From NCBI RefSeq assembly GCF_008035925.1, contig NZ_CP036264.1:7163641-7227640 (forward strand): a stretch of DNA of 64,000 nt, given 5' to 3'. This DNA is from Stieleria maiorica (GTDB taxonomy: Bacteria > Planctomycetota > Planctomycetia > Pirellulales > Pirellulaceae). Shown one piece after another: positions 18,039 through 33,000 of this stretch. Position 1 is the first letter of the stretch. The number at the start of each line of letters is the position of its first letter. A program made the translations under genes and the position numbers. Under the pieces are notes generated by a model, which was not told where the DNA came from, did no database searches, and saw only the letters and a program-made list of their open reading frames with translations.

Positions 18039-21000
18039 TTAGTCCAGCAGGCCGGCCAACGCTTCGTCGATCGCGCGCAAGGTGTCTTCGTCGTCCTCAT
18101 CCTTGTCGTCGGCGGTGATCGTGTCGATCAATTGGGCGTCGACGGGGGTGAGCACCTGGGAGGAGACGACTTTGTCGACGGCCAGCGGGGCGGTCAACGG
18201 TCCGTTTTCGGCATCGATGGTGTCGGCCGTCGGCACCGCGTCGATCTGGTCGCTGAGCGATGTCACGGCGTCGGCCGTTGCCGCCGCTTCGCCTTCGCCG
18301 GCCACCGGGTTGCCTTGCAGGGCCAGTTCGTTGATCACCGACAACGCGTCGCTGGAGGAGATGATCAGGTCACCGTTGGCGTCATAGAAATTGGGACCGC
18401 GATCGGACGACATCACCGGGATACTGCCACTGCCGCCGGCGACGCCCAGGCGGTTGATCACCAGCAGCGCGTCCAGCGGAGTGACTTCGCCGTTGGCATT
18501 GACATCCTTGAACTTCACCGGGTTTTGCAGCGTGCTGTTGACGACGGTGATGTCGATCATCGTTTCACCGCTGACAAAACCGGCCGGGTCGGCCACGGTG
18601 AAGACGATCGTGTCTTTGCCGGTGAAGTTTGCCCCCGGCGTGTAGTGAATGTCGCCGTTGGACATCAGCTGTGCGGTGCCATTGGTCGGCGGCGTGACCA
18701 CGGTCATGGTCGACGGCACGGGCTGACCGGCGACGTCATCCAGGGCCGCAATGGTCAGCGGCAGGTTGATCGCGGTGCCGGTGAAGATCGGCTGGGTCAC
18801 CGGGGCGGAACCGATTCGCAAGTTGACCGTGGCCTGTTCGCTCTGCTGACCGCCAAGGTCTGCGACGGTGTACTGGAACTGATCGGTTCCGCGGAAACCC
18901 TGCAGCGGCGTGTACGTGACTCTGCCGGTCACGGCGTCGACTTCCAACGCACCCCGGGTGGGCTGGGTGGTGATGATGATGCTGGACGGATCGATCGTTC
19001 CGTCGACATCGATGTCGTTGGCCAGGATCGGCAGCACGGTGGGCTGGTCGGGCGCGACGTCAAACGCGTCATCGCCCAAACGCGGCGCGTCATTGGTTCC
19101 CGTCACGGTCAGCGTCACCACCGCGGTGTCGGTTTCTTCGCCATCGCTGAGGGTGTAGGTGAAGGTGTCGAGCATCGATTGGCCGGGCATCAACGTGTCC
19201 AGCGTCGTCGAGGTGGTCGGATCGTAGACGATTACACCTGTCGCGGCATTGAACGTGACGTGTGCGCCTTCGGCGGACATGAAGTCGGCGGCCATGGAGA
19301 CGCTCAGGACTTCGGTGTCATACGGCGGGCGGTTGTTCAAGTCCGGATCGGTGTCATTGGAGATCAGATCGTCGACCGTCAGGATCCTGATGCTGTCTTC
19401 ATCGACGGTGATCGGATCATCGACCGCGTCGGGGGCGTCGTTGATGTCTTGGATCGTGATCGTCAAGTCGTGCGCGGCACTTCGGCCTCCGTCGGAATCG
19501 ACTGCCACGACACTCAAGACCACGCGTCCGGCCGCATCCGGTGCGGGGGTGAAGGAGAGGATGCCGTTGGTCGAAACCGTGGGCAGGACGCTGAACAAGT
19601 CTTCCAAGCCGGCGGGAATAGAGACTTCGAATCGATCGATCGACTGGGTCGTTTCTCTCGGTCCGACATCGATGTTGGTCGCCCACGGTTGGCTGTATGC
19701 CGGGCTGTCTTCCATCACCGAGATGCTATCCGATGCGTCGAAGGTTGGCGGGTCGTTGACGCCTTCGATCGCAATCGTGAATGTGTAGCTGGTGCTTTCG
19801 TCGTCACCGGTGATGCCCGGCGTGCCGCCGTCATCGGTCAACGTGATCACGTATTCGGCCAGTCCGAACGCGTTTTCGTCGGCTTCGAATCGCAGCGAAA
19901 CCTTGTCCCCGCTGAGCTGGACGGTCGGCGGGATCGTGAAGCTCAGCTCGCTGCTGTTGACCGTCAGAACCGGGGGCAACAATTGTTGGCTGCTGATTTC
20001 GTCGACCGCATCGAACGGGCCGACGGCGACCGCCAGCATCCAATTGTTGTCCACATACAGTCCATCGCCCTCGGTGATCGAAACGTTCAGCCCTGCCAAG
20101 TTGTCGTCGGCATTGGACACCGGCGGGTCATTGATCGGATTGACCACGATCGGAACGGTCACGCGACGCGTCCGCGGATCCTCAAACGGAACCTTGGCCG
20201 CGCCGATCCGGACGCTTTGGCCGTCGTCGGTGATGGTATAGACCAATTGGTCGCCGCCGGCATAGTTGGCCGGCGGTTCGTAGCGATAGCCGATGACGTT
20301 GTTTCCGGCATCCATCACCGGTTGCAGCGAAACGCCTAGTTGCGTCGTTGCGGGGAACTGTGATTGCACCAGCGAGACCGTTTGTCCACGCAGCGGGTTG
20401 CCCGCAAAATCGGTGTCGACGACTTCGTTGGCGGGGCCGCCGACGTAGGCGCCAAGCAAATCGTAGCCGCCGGGTGAAGCGCCGAATCCGAGCACGATGT
20501 CGGTGTCTTCATCCAGGACGATCGCCGGCGGCGGGTTTCCGTCGCCGGTGACTGGGGCGTCATTGACCGGCAGAATGCTGAGGGTAAAGGTGCGGGCATC
20601 CGATCGGTTCACGTCGCCACGATCGGTCGCACCGACCGTACCGATGTCGCAGGGCGGATCCAAACTGTCTGTCAAACCGTTGTCACACAGATGGACTTCG
20701 AATTCAAACGTGCCGAAGACATCCGGGGCGGTGCGGTACGTCAGTGTGCCGTCACGGGTGATCGTCGGCGCCTGCGTGAAGTAACTGCTCATCTGTGACA
20801 CGTCGAAGGTCGTCGGCGTGACATGGAACTTGGTCCCCTGGCTGGTTTCGTCCGTGGCGGTGACCGCACCGGGGCGAATCCCGGTGGCAAACCCGATCAC
20901 GTTTCGAACGCCGGCATCTTCCAACGCTTCTGGCGGATCGGCGGGCAGATCGAATACCGGTCGGCTGTTGACCGGTTGGATGTTGAAGGAGACGCGGCCG

Positions 21001-24000
21001 AAGATCGTTCGCGGGTCCCTGGCCAGTTGCCCATTGATGAACGAAACACCGTCGTCGGTCACGCTGTAGCGGAAGGTATCCAGCCCGCCGATATTGAAGT
21101 TGAAATCGGGTGCCGGGCGGTACAACAACGAGGTGATGTTGCCCTGGTTGTCACGGACCGCTTCCAACGTACCGTTCTTGTCGGTGCTGACGATGTTGTT
21201 GCTGCCGAAGACGTCGACCAGAGACAGCGTTTGTGATCCGCCTTCGGCGTTCGGCACGGCCGTCGAAATCTCATTGCCCGGACCGGCCACGAACACATCC
21301 AACAGCCCAGGCGGCTGGTAGTCGCCGCTGCTTTGCGAGGGGAGGTAGTTGGGGTTGGTCAGCTGGATCACGTACGGCGTCGGGTTGCCATCGTTGTCGA
21401 CGTTGTTTTCTTTTAACGTGTAAGAAATCGTCGCATCGGGGCCGACGCTGTAGGCGTCGTCGGTCGGGGCTTCGGGATTCGTATCCGCGACGTTGATCGC
21501 GACCGGGTTGATTCGCGGGGCATCGTTGACCGGACGCAAATTGACCGTGATCGTTCGAATGACTTGCGGGTTTTGGAATGCCGGATCGCCCGGCAGGTAC
21601 TGCGAATCATTCACGCCGACGACAAACGTGGCTTGGCCGAATTGGTCGACATCGGGGAACAGGTCGATCGAACCGCTGAACCGATCCAAATTCGGTGCCT
21701 TCCAGAACAGCCCGTCGGGGTCGTTGAAGCTGAGCAGCTGGAAGTGCACGACCTGACCCTGTTCGTCGAGCGCGGTGGCCGGGCCGCCCATGATTTGGTT
21801 GGCCCAGCGGACCGTCGAGGGGCTGCCGGTGTCGTCGCGTTCGAGGATGTTGACCGGAAGCTCGTTGAAGACCGGATCGTCATTGACCGGGGTCAGTGGC
21901 AGCGTGACGTTGCTGGGGGCACCTTCGACGGTTGGCAACGTCGCCACCCGGTCGCTGGATTCGCCGAAGAACGCGCCGCTGTCTGGGATCGCGACCACAC
22001 CGTCGTCGGCGACGATGTATTGGAAGCGGTCTATGCTGATCAATTCGTTGTTGTCCGGAGTTGTCGGCGTGTACACACCGCTGACGAACACACCACCGGC
22101 AAAGGTCAGATCCAACGTTCCGTGTCCCAGTGAAATCGGGCTTCCGGGAGCCGTGCTGGTGCGGATTTCCTGGCCGTTGGCGATGATCGCGGTCACGCGC
22201 AGGTTGGGGATCTGTTCGTTTTCACCATACAGCGGGTCGCGATTCGGGTTGGCAGCGATCGGCAGCGTCGGCTGGCTGCCGGTCATTCCTAGCAGGTCCT
22301 CGGCGTCGAACGTGCGGACGGTGTCTTCGACGCCACGCAGTTGGCGATCATGCGAAACGGGGGCGTCGTTGGTCGGCTGGACCAGAATCGAAACGGTTCC
22401 GTTGCTCGACAGCGGCGCGACGACGCGGGTGCCGTCCCCGGCTTCATCAATACCGCGATCGGTCGCGGTGTAAACGAACGTATCGACGCCGAACGCGTCC
22501 TCCGGCGGAGTATAGAGGATCTGCAACTTGCCTTGCTGACTGGTCACCAACTGGACCGACCCACCGAGTGCGGTGGTCATCGTCGGCAGCGAGATCTGGA
22601 GCAGGAACTCGGGGCTGAACGGCGTGTCATTGAGCGGGTCGACGCCGTTGATTTCGTCGCCTGCGGTGGCCGGTCCCAGGTTGTCGTTGGCCAACAAAAA
22701 TTCCAGCGGAACGACGATTTGGTTCTGCGATCCCTCTTGCGGCACGGGGATCTGGTTCGGGTCGCCGCCGTAGAAGTTGGCCCAGTCCGATCCGGGTTCG
22801 GCGGAAATCTTGTCGGCTTGGGTGTCGGGCTGGTCGTTTTGCGGCGTGACGAAGAACGAGACCGTCGCGGTGCTCTGTTGCGGTGTGACCGTTCGCGTTC
22901 CGCCTTCGGGCCAGACCGCTTGGTCGCTGTCCTGGATCGTGAATTGGAATTGATCCAACGTGCGTGCGCCGCCGGTCAGCGGGTTGTCGACGTTGAAGTC
23001 CTGGTTGGGCTGGTACACGAATTGATTGATGCTGCCGTCGCCGTTGAACACCAGATCGCGGACGGTTCCGTGAACCGTCTGGTAGACACCGTTGCTGGTG
23101 ATGATCTGTGTGTTGTTGTTGGCGTCGGTGACCGTCAATGAAACCACGCTCAACGATTGTCCGGATTCGTCTTGGGGGAATCCGATGGCCGGGCTGGCGA
23201 AGTGCGGCACCGCTCCGACCAGCAGCTCGGCGGCGGTCACCGTGTACGCCTGGTCTTCTTCGATCGTCAGCAGTTGGTTTTGCGCCAGCGGGGCATCGTT
23301 GACCGGATAGACTTCCAAGCTGACCGTGCCGACCGAGTACAAGGTTTGGTGCGGCTGGTTCGGATCGACCGGCACGTCGCGGATAACGTAGGTGAAGGTG
23401 TCGATTCCATAGAAATCGGGCGCCGGGGTGTAAACCAATTCGCCGGTGGTGCTGTCGTAGTCGATCGAGCCGCCCTGGTCGGTCAACCGCGATTCGTACG
23501 GTCGGAATTCGAGCGGGAAATTCGGGTCGGTGGACAGTTTGAATTGCGAGCCGGTGACCGTGAACTCGCCGGCGTCGAAGGTGCCGCCGAATTGATCGGC
23601 GACGAAGTTCAGCTCGCCGGTCGAGTTGTCGGTGTAATAGCCTTGGGGAATTCCCGCCACGCTGCCGCCGGCATATTTCAGTCCCGTGATCTGGTTGTTG
23701 TCAAAGTCCAACGCCGCGATCAGACGGTCACCGGGGATCGGCGTGAAGTTGACCCAGGTGGTGTCGTTGCTGTATTGCCAAGTGAACCCGTTGTAACGCA
23801 CCGCGATCATCTGGTCGCTGACTTGTCCGGCCGGCAAGACCGGCGGCGGATTGAAGGGGAAGCGTGCGTAGACGTTTTGCGGGCTGTACATCACGTAACC
23901 GGTGCCCAGTGCATTGTCGTGCACGGCGATGCCGGCGTTGACGTTGCCCAGGTTGACGGTGACGAACGGTTCGAACTGGGTGACCAGTTCAACATACTGG

Positions 24001-27000
24001 ATGTTGGCACCGCTGATTTCGTCGTCGGTTCCCAAGAAAAATGGGTTGGCAACCGTCGGCGGTCCGGCGGTGTCGTTGCCGAGAATCTCCGAGGTGCTGA
24101 ACCGGAACGCGAAGGCGTCCTCGTCCAGCCGTACGCCTGCGACTTGGGCGATGCGATCATCGTTGGCGACCGGCGAATCGTTTTGCGGAATGACTTGGAC
24201 GCTGACGGTCGCCTCGGCGGTTTGTCGTGTCGGCAACGGCACCGCTTGGCCGCCCTGGGGCAGCGTCGTCGCGGCATCGTCGGCGATGGTGTAGATGAAC
24301 GTGAAGTCATCGGCCGCCGCCACGACCGGGTTGTCTTGGTTGTAGTTGGACGTCGGTGCGAAGCGGACGTCGGTGATCTCGCCCGCCGACACGACCGCGG
24401 TGACCAATCCGATCGCGATCGTGCCGCCGGATCCATCGGGCACGTGCGCGGCGGCGGAGTACGTCCCGTCGGTCAGATCGAACTGATCCGACCCGGTCGG
24501 CACGACATCTTGCCGCGATCCGTCGGCCGCGATCACGGCGATCTGGATGACCGTCAAGGTTTGTTCGGATTCGTCCCACGGCGGAACGAGGGCCGAACCC
24601 GGGTTCTGTGCTTCGAGCGGGGTGAGTGGGAGTTTGGGGACCGCACCGATCAACAGGTCCTGGCTGGTCAGATTCAGCGAGGTTGCGCCGGCATCGACCG
24701 GTTCATCGACTTGGAATTGATTGTGATCGGCCGCTTGGGGCTGATCGTTGACGGGCACGACGGTGATCGTCACCGTCGCTGCGGTGCTGCTGCGCACCGG
24801 CAGCGTTTGTCCGTCGACGACCAGTGTTCCGGTCAGGCGATACGTGAAGGTTTCGTTGCCATAAAAATCGCGATCGGGGGTGTAGATCCAACGCGGGTCC
24901 TGGGGATCGTTGTTGTAGACCAACGTTCCGTTGACGACGTTCTGTTCGATTTCGATCCCCAGCGGGCTGACGCCGTTGGCCAAATCGTTGGTCAGCAAAT
25001 CGGCGCCGACGATTTCGACCGCGGTGTCTTCCGGCGTGTTGGGGGCTTGGTCGTCGATCGGGGTGGGCAGCATCGCATTGCTGATCAGCACGCGATAGTC
25101 CTCGACCTCGCCGCCGATCACGACGCCGTTGGTGGTCGAATTGCCGGTGTTGCTGATTCGGAATCGCATCCACGTCGTGGCGACATCGCTGCCGTTCAGG
25201 ATCGCGGGATCGGAGATCGAATGAATCGTGATGCGGTTGGTGCCGTCGAGCACCGCCTGATTGCTGAGCACTTTTTCGCCCGGATCCTGGAAATCACCGT
25301 CGCCGTTGAAGTCGACCCAGGCGTCCAGCAAGCCGTTGCCGGTGGTGTTGACGATCGCCTCGGTGCCGCCGGGCGAGAGCGGATTGAGGAACCCGAGTAC
25401 CGATCCGTCCACGTCCAAGAACAGGCCGTCGACCGGTCCGCCGCCGGCATCGACCGAACCGACCAGCACACCTTCTTCGTCGTCAAGTGATGCGATCGTG
25501 AACGACGTCGTCTGACGCTCGTATTCGATCTCGACCAACGGATCGATCGCTTCCAAGTCTTCCGAAACCGCCTTGGCCAGTCGTTCGGCGGTGTTCATGT
25601 CCGGTTCACCAGGGATGAACAACACCGGGACATGATCAAGCTGAGGCGATTGGGTTGCCAGAACCAATTCATAGGTTCGGACGGCGCCACCGACATCCAC
25701 CCGCAGTGTGTCACCCGATGCGGGGGCGATCACCGTGATGGTCGCGACGTTGCCGCCGAGCGTTCCGCTCAATCCGCCGCTTCCGACGACCGAATTGATG
25801 TTGACCACGGCGTCGTCAAGCAGTGCGGAATCGGTTTCCGAATCGGTCACGCTGCCCAGACGTGGCGACAATTCGGTTCCGATCGTATGCCGGGCACCGT
25901 TTTGGGCCAACGTCGTCGGGTACGTTCGCGACCCGGTGATGAACGCATCGCCGAAATCCAAGCGGACGCCCGGCATCAGGATGGTGAACTGGGTTTCGCG
26001 GTTGTTTCGATTCGGCTCCAGCGAGTTGCCGGCTTTGTCGTCGATCGCAGAGACTTCCGTGAACGGCAAACCGGAGAATGCCGGTGTGGAATCGGGGTTG
26101 CGTCCGACACCTTCCAGATAGACCAAACCGCCGCCGGGGGTGAACCCATTGATGTTCAGATTGCTGGCGACGATTCGGGCGATGATGGTGCCGGCCATGG
26201 TCTCGGCGGCAAACGTGTTGCTGGGCAGAAACGGAATCGCGACCGCCCCCGCAGAAACGCCGGCCGATCCGCTGAGCGCCAGACCGGCGGAGTTGACGGT
26301 CAAAATGTCGCCTCCCTGACCGCCCAAATAAACGCGGTCACCTTCCAAATCACGGGCCGTGTCCAAATTCAGAAACGAGACGTTCTTGAACGCGGTGGCG
26401 ATGTTGGCGGCGATCTGTTCGGGCGTGTCGGCGGCCGAGAAATTGATCACGACCGAGGTCGCCGGATGCGTCGGTGCGACGGGCAGGTCGGTGTCGTTGA
26501 ATTCAAACTGCACCACCGCGTTGCCGGCGCGATACACCAGCGTGTCGCCATCGACGATCGGATTGCCGGTCGGGCTGAGCACGAATCCGGAGTCGAATTC
26601 GAACGTCACGGTGTTACCGTCGGCGTCGGTGATCGGCAATTGGTCCCCGTCGACGACGCCCGCGCCGCTGGGGGCGGCCGCGACCAGCCGGTCACGATTG
26701 TTGAGCGTGATTTCGTAGGCCGAGTTCGGGTTCCAGATTCCCGTGATCGGGGTCAACAGGATCGTATTGTTGGTCGCCGAGAATCCGAAGATGTAGTCGA
26801 CGCCCTCGATCAGCAAACGTCCGTCTTGGGACAGGTTCAACTTTTCCGCGGCGACCGATGTGTCATCGAGTCCGACGCCGCGCTCGTCCAAGAGCTGGAT
26901 TTCGAATCGGTCCAAGGTGCCCGAGATCACTCGCACAAAGCTCTCGGAGACGTCGGCGTCGATCGAGCCGTTGTCCAGAGGATCGATCAGGGTCGCGAAC

Positions 27001-30000
27001 GGTCCGATCAAATCGCTGCGGTCAAACGCACCGATGTCGATGAAGATGTTGTTGCCGGTACCGCCGCCGTTGTTGTTGGGGGCGGCGGCACGCGGTTGGC
27101 CGGTGATGTCGCGGACCGGCGCGATGATCGGCGATTCGGCCAAGCCGAGCGAGGTTCGCAAAGCCGCAAGTTCCAAACGGTCGTTGACCGCACCGACGGA
27201 ATTGTCGATCAACAACGACAAGAATTCGGGGTACAGATCACGTCCATCGATGTCGACGAACACCGGGTCGCCGGCAGCGGCAATCACCGGGAATGCCCCG
27301 AGTCCGATACCGGCGGGATTGACCGTGTTGCCGTTGCCGAGGAACAACGTCGCAAAGATCTCCACGGCGCCGGCACCGTTGCCCTGGATCGCCGCGCCGT
27401 TGGCATTCGCGATGGCGTTGTTGATCAACGTCGGCGATGCGCCTTCGGTGATCAACACGCCGTTTTGGCCGCCGACGATGGTGTTGTTGATGATGCGGGC
27501 GAATTGGTTCGGGGCGTTGGAGATCGCAACGGTGTCGCCGCCGAGTCGGATGCCGGCGTTTGCGTTGTCGATCAGGACGCTGTTGAGAACGACGACGCCG
27601 GGGACCAGGTCGTCGGGGTTGTTGGTCGTGTAAGCTTGGGACGCGCCGGGAGACGGCAGATCGGCGCGGCGGGGTCCGGCGTCGATGTCGATCCCGTAGT
27701 TGCTGCTGTCGACGATGACGTTGTTCTTCAGGATGATTTGACCCTGGTCGCGGAAACTGTTCGAGTCGCCGCCGTCAAAACCGAGCGGAACATCGTCCAG
27801 AGTCGTGAGCGGACTGGCGATGTAAACCGGATCGGGTTCGCCGCCATAGATGCGGACCCTCAAGTCCGGCAATGTGGGGGCGAAATTGGCTCCGCCCTGA
27901 AGATCGGCCGCGACGGGGCCTTCCAGGAAGACCCGCAGCCCGCTGTCGCTGTTGATCGTCCCATCGGACATCGTGGCGAAGACGTCAAAGTCCGCTTGCA
28001 CGTTCGGATCGTTGATTGCATCGACCAGTGCCGCCGCGATTTGCGTGGCGGTGAAGGTGCTCTCGTAAGTCACCGGGATATTGCCAGGCGTGACATCGTT
28101 GCTGGACCCGAAGTCGTTGTTGTCAAATTCGAAGACCAACTGACGTCGCTCGTCGGCGATGAAGATCAGCGTTCCGTCGGGGATATCGCCGCCGCTGAGC
28201 GGATCGGCGACCGTTCCGAATTGCAACGACACCGATTCACCGAGGACATCGTTGGTGTCGAAGGACAGGGTCGGAGGCTGGGTGCCTCCCAAGAACGGTT
28301 CAGCGTATTCGTGCGACAGGCGGATGTTCAGCTGGAATTCGCCCGAGTCGACTTGATCGACAAATCCGCCGAGCGTGCCCGTGGTCGCCTCGTGGAACGG
28401 GTTGTCGACCAACTGCACATCGGCCAACGTGCTGGCGTCGGTGACGACTTCGCCGCGTTCGGCGAAACCGATGATGATGTCGTCCAGGTAGACGCCTTCG
28501 AAATTGTTGTTGTCGGCCCGTTCGCCTCGGACCAGTGGCACGCGTTTGCTTGCCACATCGCCGCCGTACTGGCTGTTGGCGTAGTTGTTTAATTCTGACC
28601 CGTTGGGGTAAACGCCAGCGTCGTGGACGGAGGTGCCGTTGGCGGTGCCTTCATTCTGGAACACGCCCAGCACGCCGCCGTTGACCGTCGTGAAGCCGTG
28701 CATCCGGACAGAGTCACGATAAAGTTGATACGGTGTGGTGTCGGCCGGGACGCTCGTCCCCTGATTGAACGCTTCGGCGATCGCGGTCTGCATCGCCAGT
28801 TGGACATCGGTGACGCTGGCGTTGATCGCAATCGGAACGGGGACGTTGCCGAAGGCGACGCCCGGCGTTTCGACCCGCATGAAGGTCCGCAGATTGAACG
28901 TCGATGCGGTGAAGTTGAAGGAGCTGACCGAAAAACGCGAGTCGTGGCTGGGGTCACGCGTTGCATTGATTCCATCGAATGCGATCGCCGCGATGATGCT
29001 GTTGGCGACATCGGCGGCCGACATGGTGGGAGCGAATCTGATTTCGCGCGGTCCCGGTGTCGCGGACGTCGTGAAGGTGTACTGCAGGCCGTCGAAGAAC
29101 AGTTGGTCGCCGAGATTGATTGCCGCGCCGGACGGGGCTTGGATGACGGTTCCGAGATCGAATTCAAACGTTTGTTCGACCCCGTCACGATCATGACGCA
29201 GGGTGAATGCGCGGTCGCCGGGGGCATCCATGATCACGTGGGCTTCGACCGCACGCAGGTCCGTCACGAAGCGTTCGGTTTCACCGGCGGTGTTGAAATC
29301 GAACCGGATGCGGACGTCGCGCTGCCCGGCCCAAGGTGCCAGCGGGATACGGGCTTGAACCCATTCCAGATTGTTGTCGCCGTTGGTGTCGACGTTGTCG
29401 TACAGTCGGCGGGCGACGTAGCCCTTGCCGTTTTCATCACGGTAACCGTTGATGGCGACGTCAAACTCGTCGTACTGTTGTGTCGGAGGCGGATTCAGCC
29501 CCGGGTCATTGTAGGTTCCTGCTTGGGCGGTGTTGTTGGTGGCCACCATCGTCCACTGGCGGTTTTCTTCGCTGGAGACGAAGACACGCAGCGAATCGCG
29601 CGCGACGCTGTTGACGTTGTTGAGGGCTTCCAGGTCTTCGGTGCTGAGCAGATACGAGAAGTACAGCATCGGCTGGTCGTTCTGGTCGTACTCGGAAAGA
29701 TCGAAGGCGTCGCTTTCGAGTTGCCCGTGGGCGTTGGACCCGGTGTTGTAGGTTCCGGCGTTCGGGGTGCCGTTGGCATTCCCGAAGTACAGGCTGCCGC
29801 CGCCGATGTGTCCGGCATCGTTTTGGCGGTTGGTGGTGACGTGCCAGAGGTTTTGGTCGTATTGGCTGAAGGTCAACGACCGCGGACCGGCGATGTCGCT
29901 GGCGATCGCACTGCGGCTTCGCGAAAGCACTTCGACGGTGGCGTTGGCGACCGGATCGTAGGCGATCAATCGACCGGTGTTATCGACCAGGATGATGACA

Positions 30001-33000
30001 TCTTCGTAGCCCGCGATGCTGGTCGGGGCCGGCGAGGCGGACACCAGATTGCCGAAGCCGAGGGTGCCGTAGACGGTCCCGATGGTGTTGACGTTGCGGG
30101 GCGTCGGGTTGTTACCGAGTTCTCCCGCGGTGACCCGAATGATTTCGCCGGACTGGGAGAACGCGTACAGGTTGCCGTCGCGACCGAACGCGGTGCCCAC
30201 GATGTCGTCGGTATCGACGGTGGTGCCGATGCGTCCGATTTCGATCTTCTGGGTACCCGCACCGGTGCCGCGCGCATCGCCACCGCGGTCGGCTTGCCCA
30301 GGCCCGCCCGCGTTGATCACCGCGCCGGTGTCTTGGTCCACACGGTAGACCCAGTTGTTGGCCGGGACGCCCGGCACCAGGGCGATGGCGTCGCCGGCGC
30401 CGTCGACCAAGACGCCCGTAAACGCGTTGGTGTTGTTTCCTCGGCGGGCGACGATGAACAGATCGGCGGTGGTCGAACCGACCGCCGGATCGGCGATGGC
30501 GGTGACCAACATGCCGTCGCCGTTGCGGGTGTTGCCGTTGGTGATCGCGACGTCGACGGTCGGGTTGCCTTGGTTGTCGAGCGCCCCTTCGTGGGTTGCC
30601 AATCCGGTGCCGGCCAGCGTCGTCTGGCCGCCGGTGGCCGGATCGATGAAGTAGGCCGCGGCGGTGTTGGCGTCGGTTTCGAATCCGTTTTGGGGACCTG
30701 CGTAGGCCAACAATTGACCACTCGGCCGTGCGTTGATCTCGCCGAGCGATACCTGACCGTCGTGATACAGGCCGTTGGAATCACCGGACAGTGCGTTGAA
30801 CGATTCCAACTGGGTTTGGTTGTTGGTGTCGTTGCGCAGCACCATCAGGTCGACGTCGCCGAGCGTGAACGCCACTTCGTTGGATTCATCGGCAAAGACG
30901 ACTTGCTTCGGATTCGCCGCGGTGACGACATCCGGCGTGGGGCCGCCGAAGCGGTCGGCCGAGATTCGGATCGTCGAATTGACCGGCTCGATGCGCGCCA
31001 GCGGATTGCCGCCTGCGAGCGGATTCTGGTCGAATTGGAATCGCAGGTTTTCGGGGATCCGAGCGTTGTTGACGACCACGACCTCGTAGTCACCGCCTTC
31101 CAGTTCGACCGTTCCCAGGAACGGATCCTGGTGCCCGGCTGATCCGCGTCCAAGATCGTCCAAGTCGGTTCCCTCCAGCGGCGAGGCCTGATCGGAAAGC
31201 ACGTTGGAGTCGAATGAGGACATTACCAAGGTGCGGTTGTTGCCGCTGACCCGGTACAGGAACAACGAGGTGTTCGGTCGGCCGAGGTTGTCGGCATAGT
31301 CGACGTCAAACGTGACCGCGATGTTGGCGCCGTTACCGGACTGGTTCAAAAACGCTCGTGAAAGACTGAACTGGTAGCGATCGAAATCGCCCGGGTTGGA
31401 CAGATTGCCCGACAGGCTGATCGTGCCGCGATCGCTTTCGGCGATGTTGCCCAGGTTGATCGTGTTGCCGTCGTGGCTGCCTTCGCCGGTCAGCGGCGAA
31501 TGGAACGGCAGTCCGCGGGTTTCGATCCCCGTTTCGGCATAGCGAATTTCGGCGTGACGCACCGTCGAACCGGCGAAGTCGTCGTCTTCGTTCAGGCGGA
31601 TCTGCAGTTGGTAGATCCCCGTGGTCTGCTGATTGCTGCGGACCCGCAGGAAGTATTCCCGCTCGGCACCCAGGTTGCCGGGCAATCGCAATCGCATGCC
31701 CGCATCGAGTGGATTGAGCGTGTAAAGGTCCTTGTAAGAACCGTTGGAATTGAGTTTGGAGTACAGGCTTTGACGCATCGGTTCGGCGATGCCGCCCGCG
31801 AAGAACACGCTGCCGGTTTCGGTCACGCTGTTATCGCTGGCGGCAAGCACGGTTCCATCGTCGCCGATCAATTCGATCACCGAATCGAGTGTGTCGGCGG
31901 TGCGATCGATGTCCAGCCAGATTTGGGTGCCCGCGGTGGCGCGGAACGAATAGACGTCCAGATCGCTGGGGGTGGAGATCGAACCATGAATCGAATAACC
32001 GAGTCGCAGCACATCGTTGCTTTCGTGTTCACCGGAGGCCAACTGCCCGAGCACTTGGGCGCTCGATGGGTCGCCGTTCAGGTCGCCGCCGACGCTGACC
32101 AACGTTTCAGCTTCTTTGATCGTTTCGACGTTGCGATCGTTGCTCAGTTCAAGCAACTGGATGCCTTGCCAGGCACCCGGTGAGCCCGTGGTCGGGCCGT
32201 CACCGCCGGTGTCGGTCAGCGGCGCGCCGGACGGATCGAATCCTGCGCCGATCGTATCGTCATCAAGCGTGGTCAAGACGACCGGATAGTCCGGTTGGCC
32301 GATGATGTGCAGGGTGCCGCCGATTCGCGTTTGGATATCAAGGGCTTTGCCGGTCGCGATCAGGCCGGTGTCCTGATCCATGAATTTGACGACCAAGCTT
32401 TCGTCGAACCGGCTTTGTAATCGAAGCCCGCCATAGGTGTGTTGATTGCTGTCGGTGACGTTTCCGTCGACGACGTGCACGATGTCGGTGTCGTCCCAGA
32501 CGCCGGCGGTAGCCAGCAGCCCGCCGCGGACGACCATGCCGGCGATCCCGCTGGCCTCCAGCGTGTTGCCGCGGACCAAGGGGCCGTGGTTGCCGCCGTC
32601 GCTGCTGTAGCGATCCACGTTGCCGGTTTGGCGGCCGGTGTCCTCGATGATTTTTGCGTTCAAGTCATTCAGGTTCACGCTGATGACCGGAACGTTGTTG
32701 CCCACCGTTCCTTGGAAGGTGTTGTCGACCAGGATCGGTTCGGCACCGTTGACGAAGATGATGGCCGGAGTGTTCGGCATGCGTCCGGTTCGGAACGGAT
32801 CGGTGCCGCCGACGCCCGAAGCGTTTTCTTCAAAGATCGTGTGCGCGACGCGGGCTTCGGCTTGGTAGATCTGCAACGTGTTGAACGCGCTGCTGGTTCC
32901 CTCGATCGTCGATGTCCCGCCGGCGTAGGCGATGCGGGCGTGATCCAGGCTGATCCGCGAGGTCGGTCCGGCGTAGATGCCGGCCCAGTCCGCGGCCGAT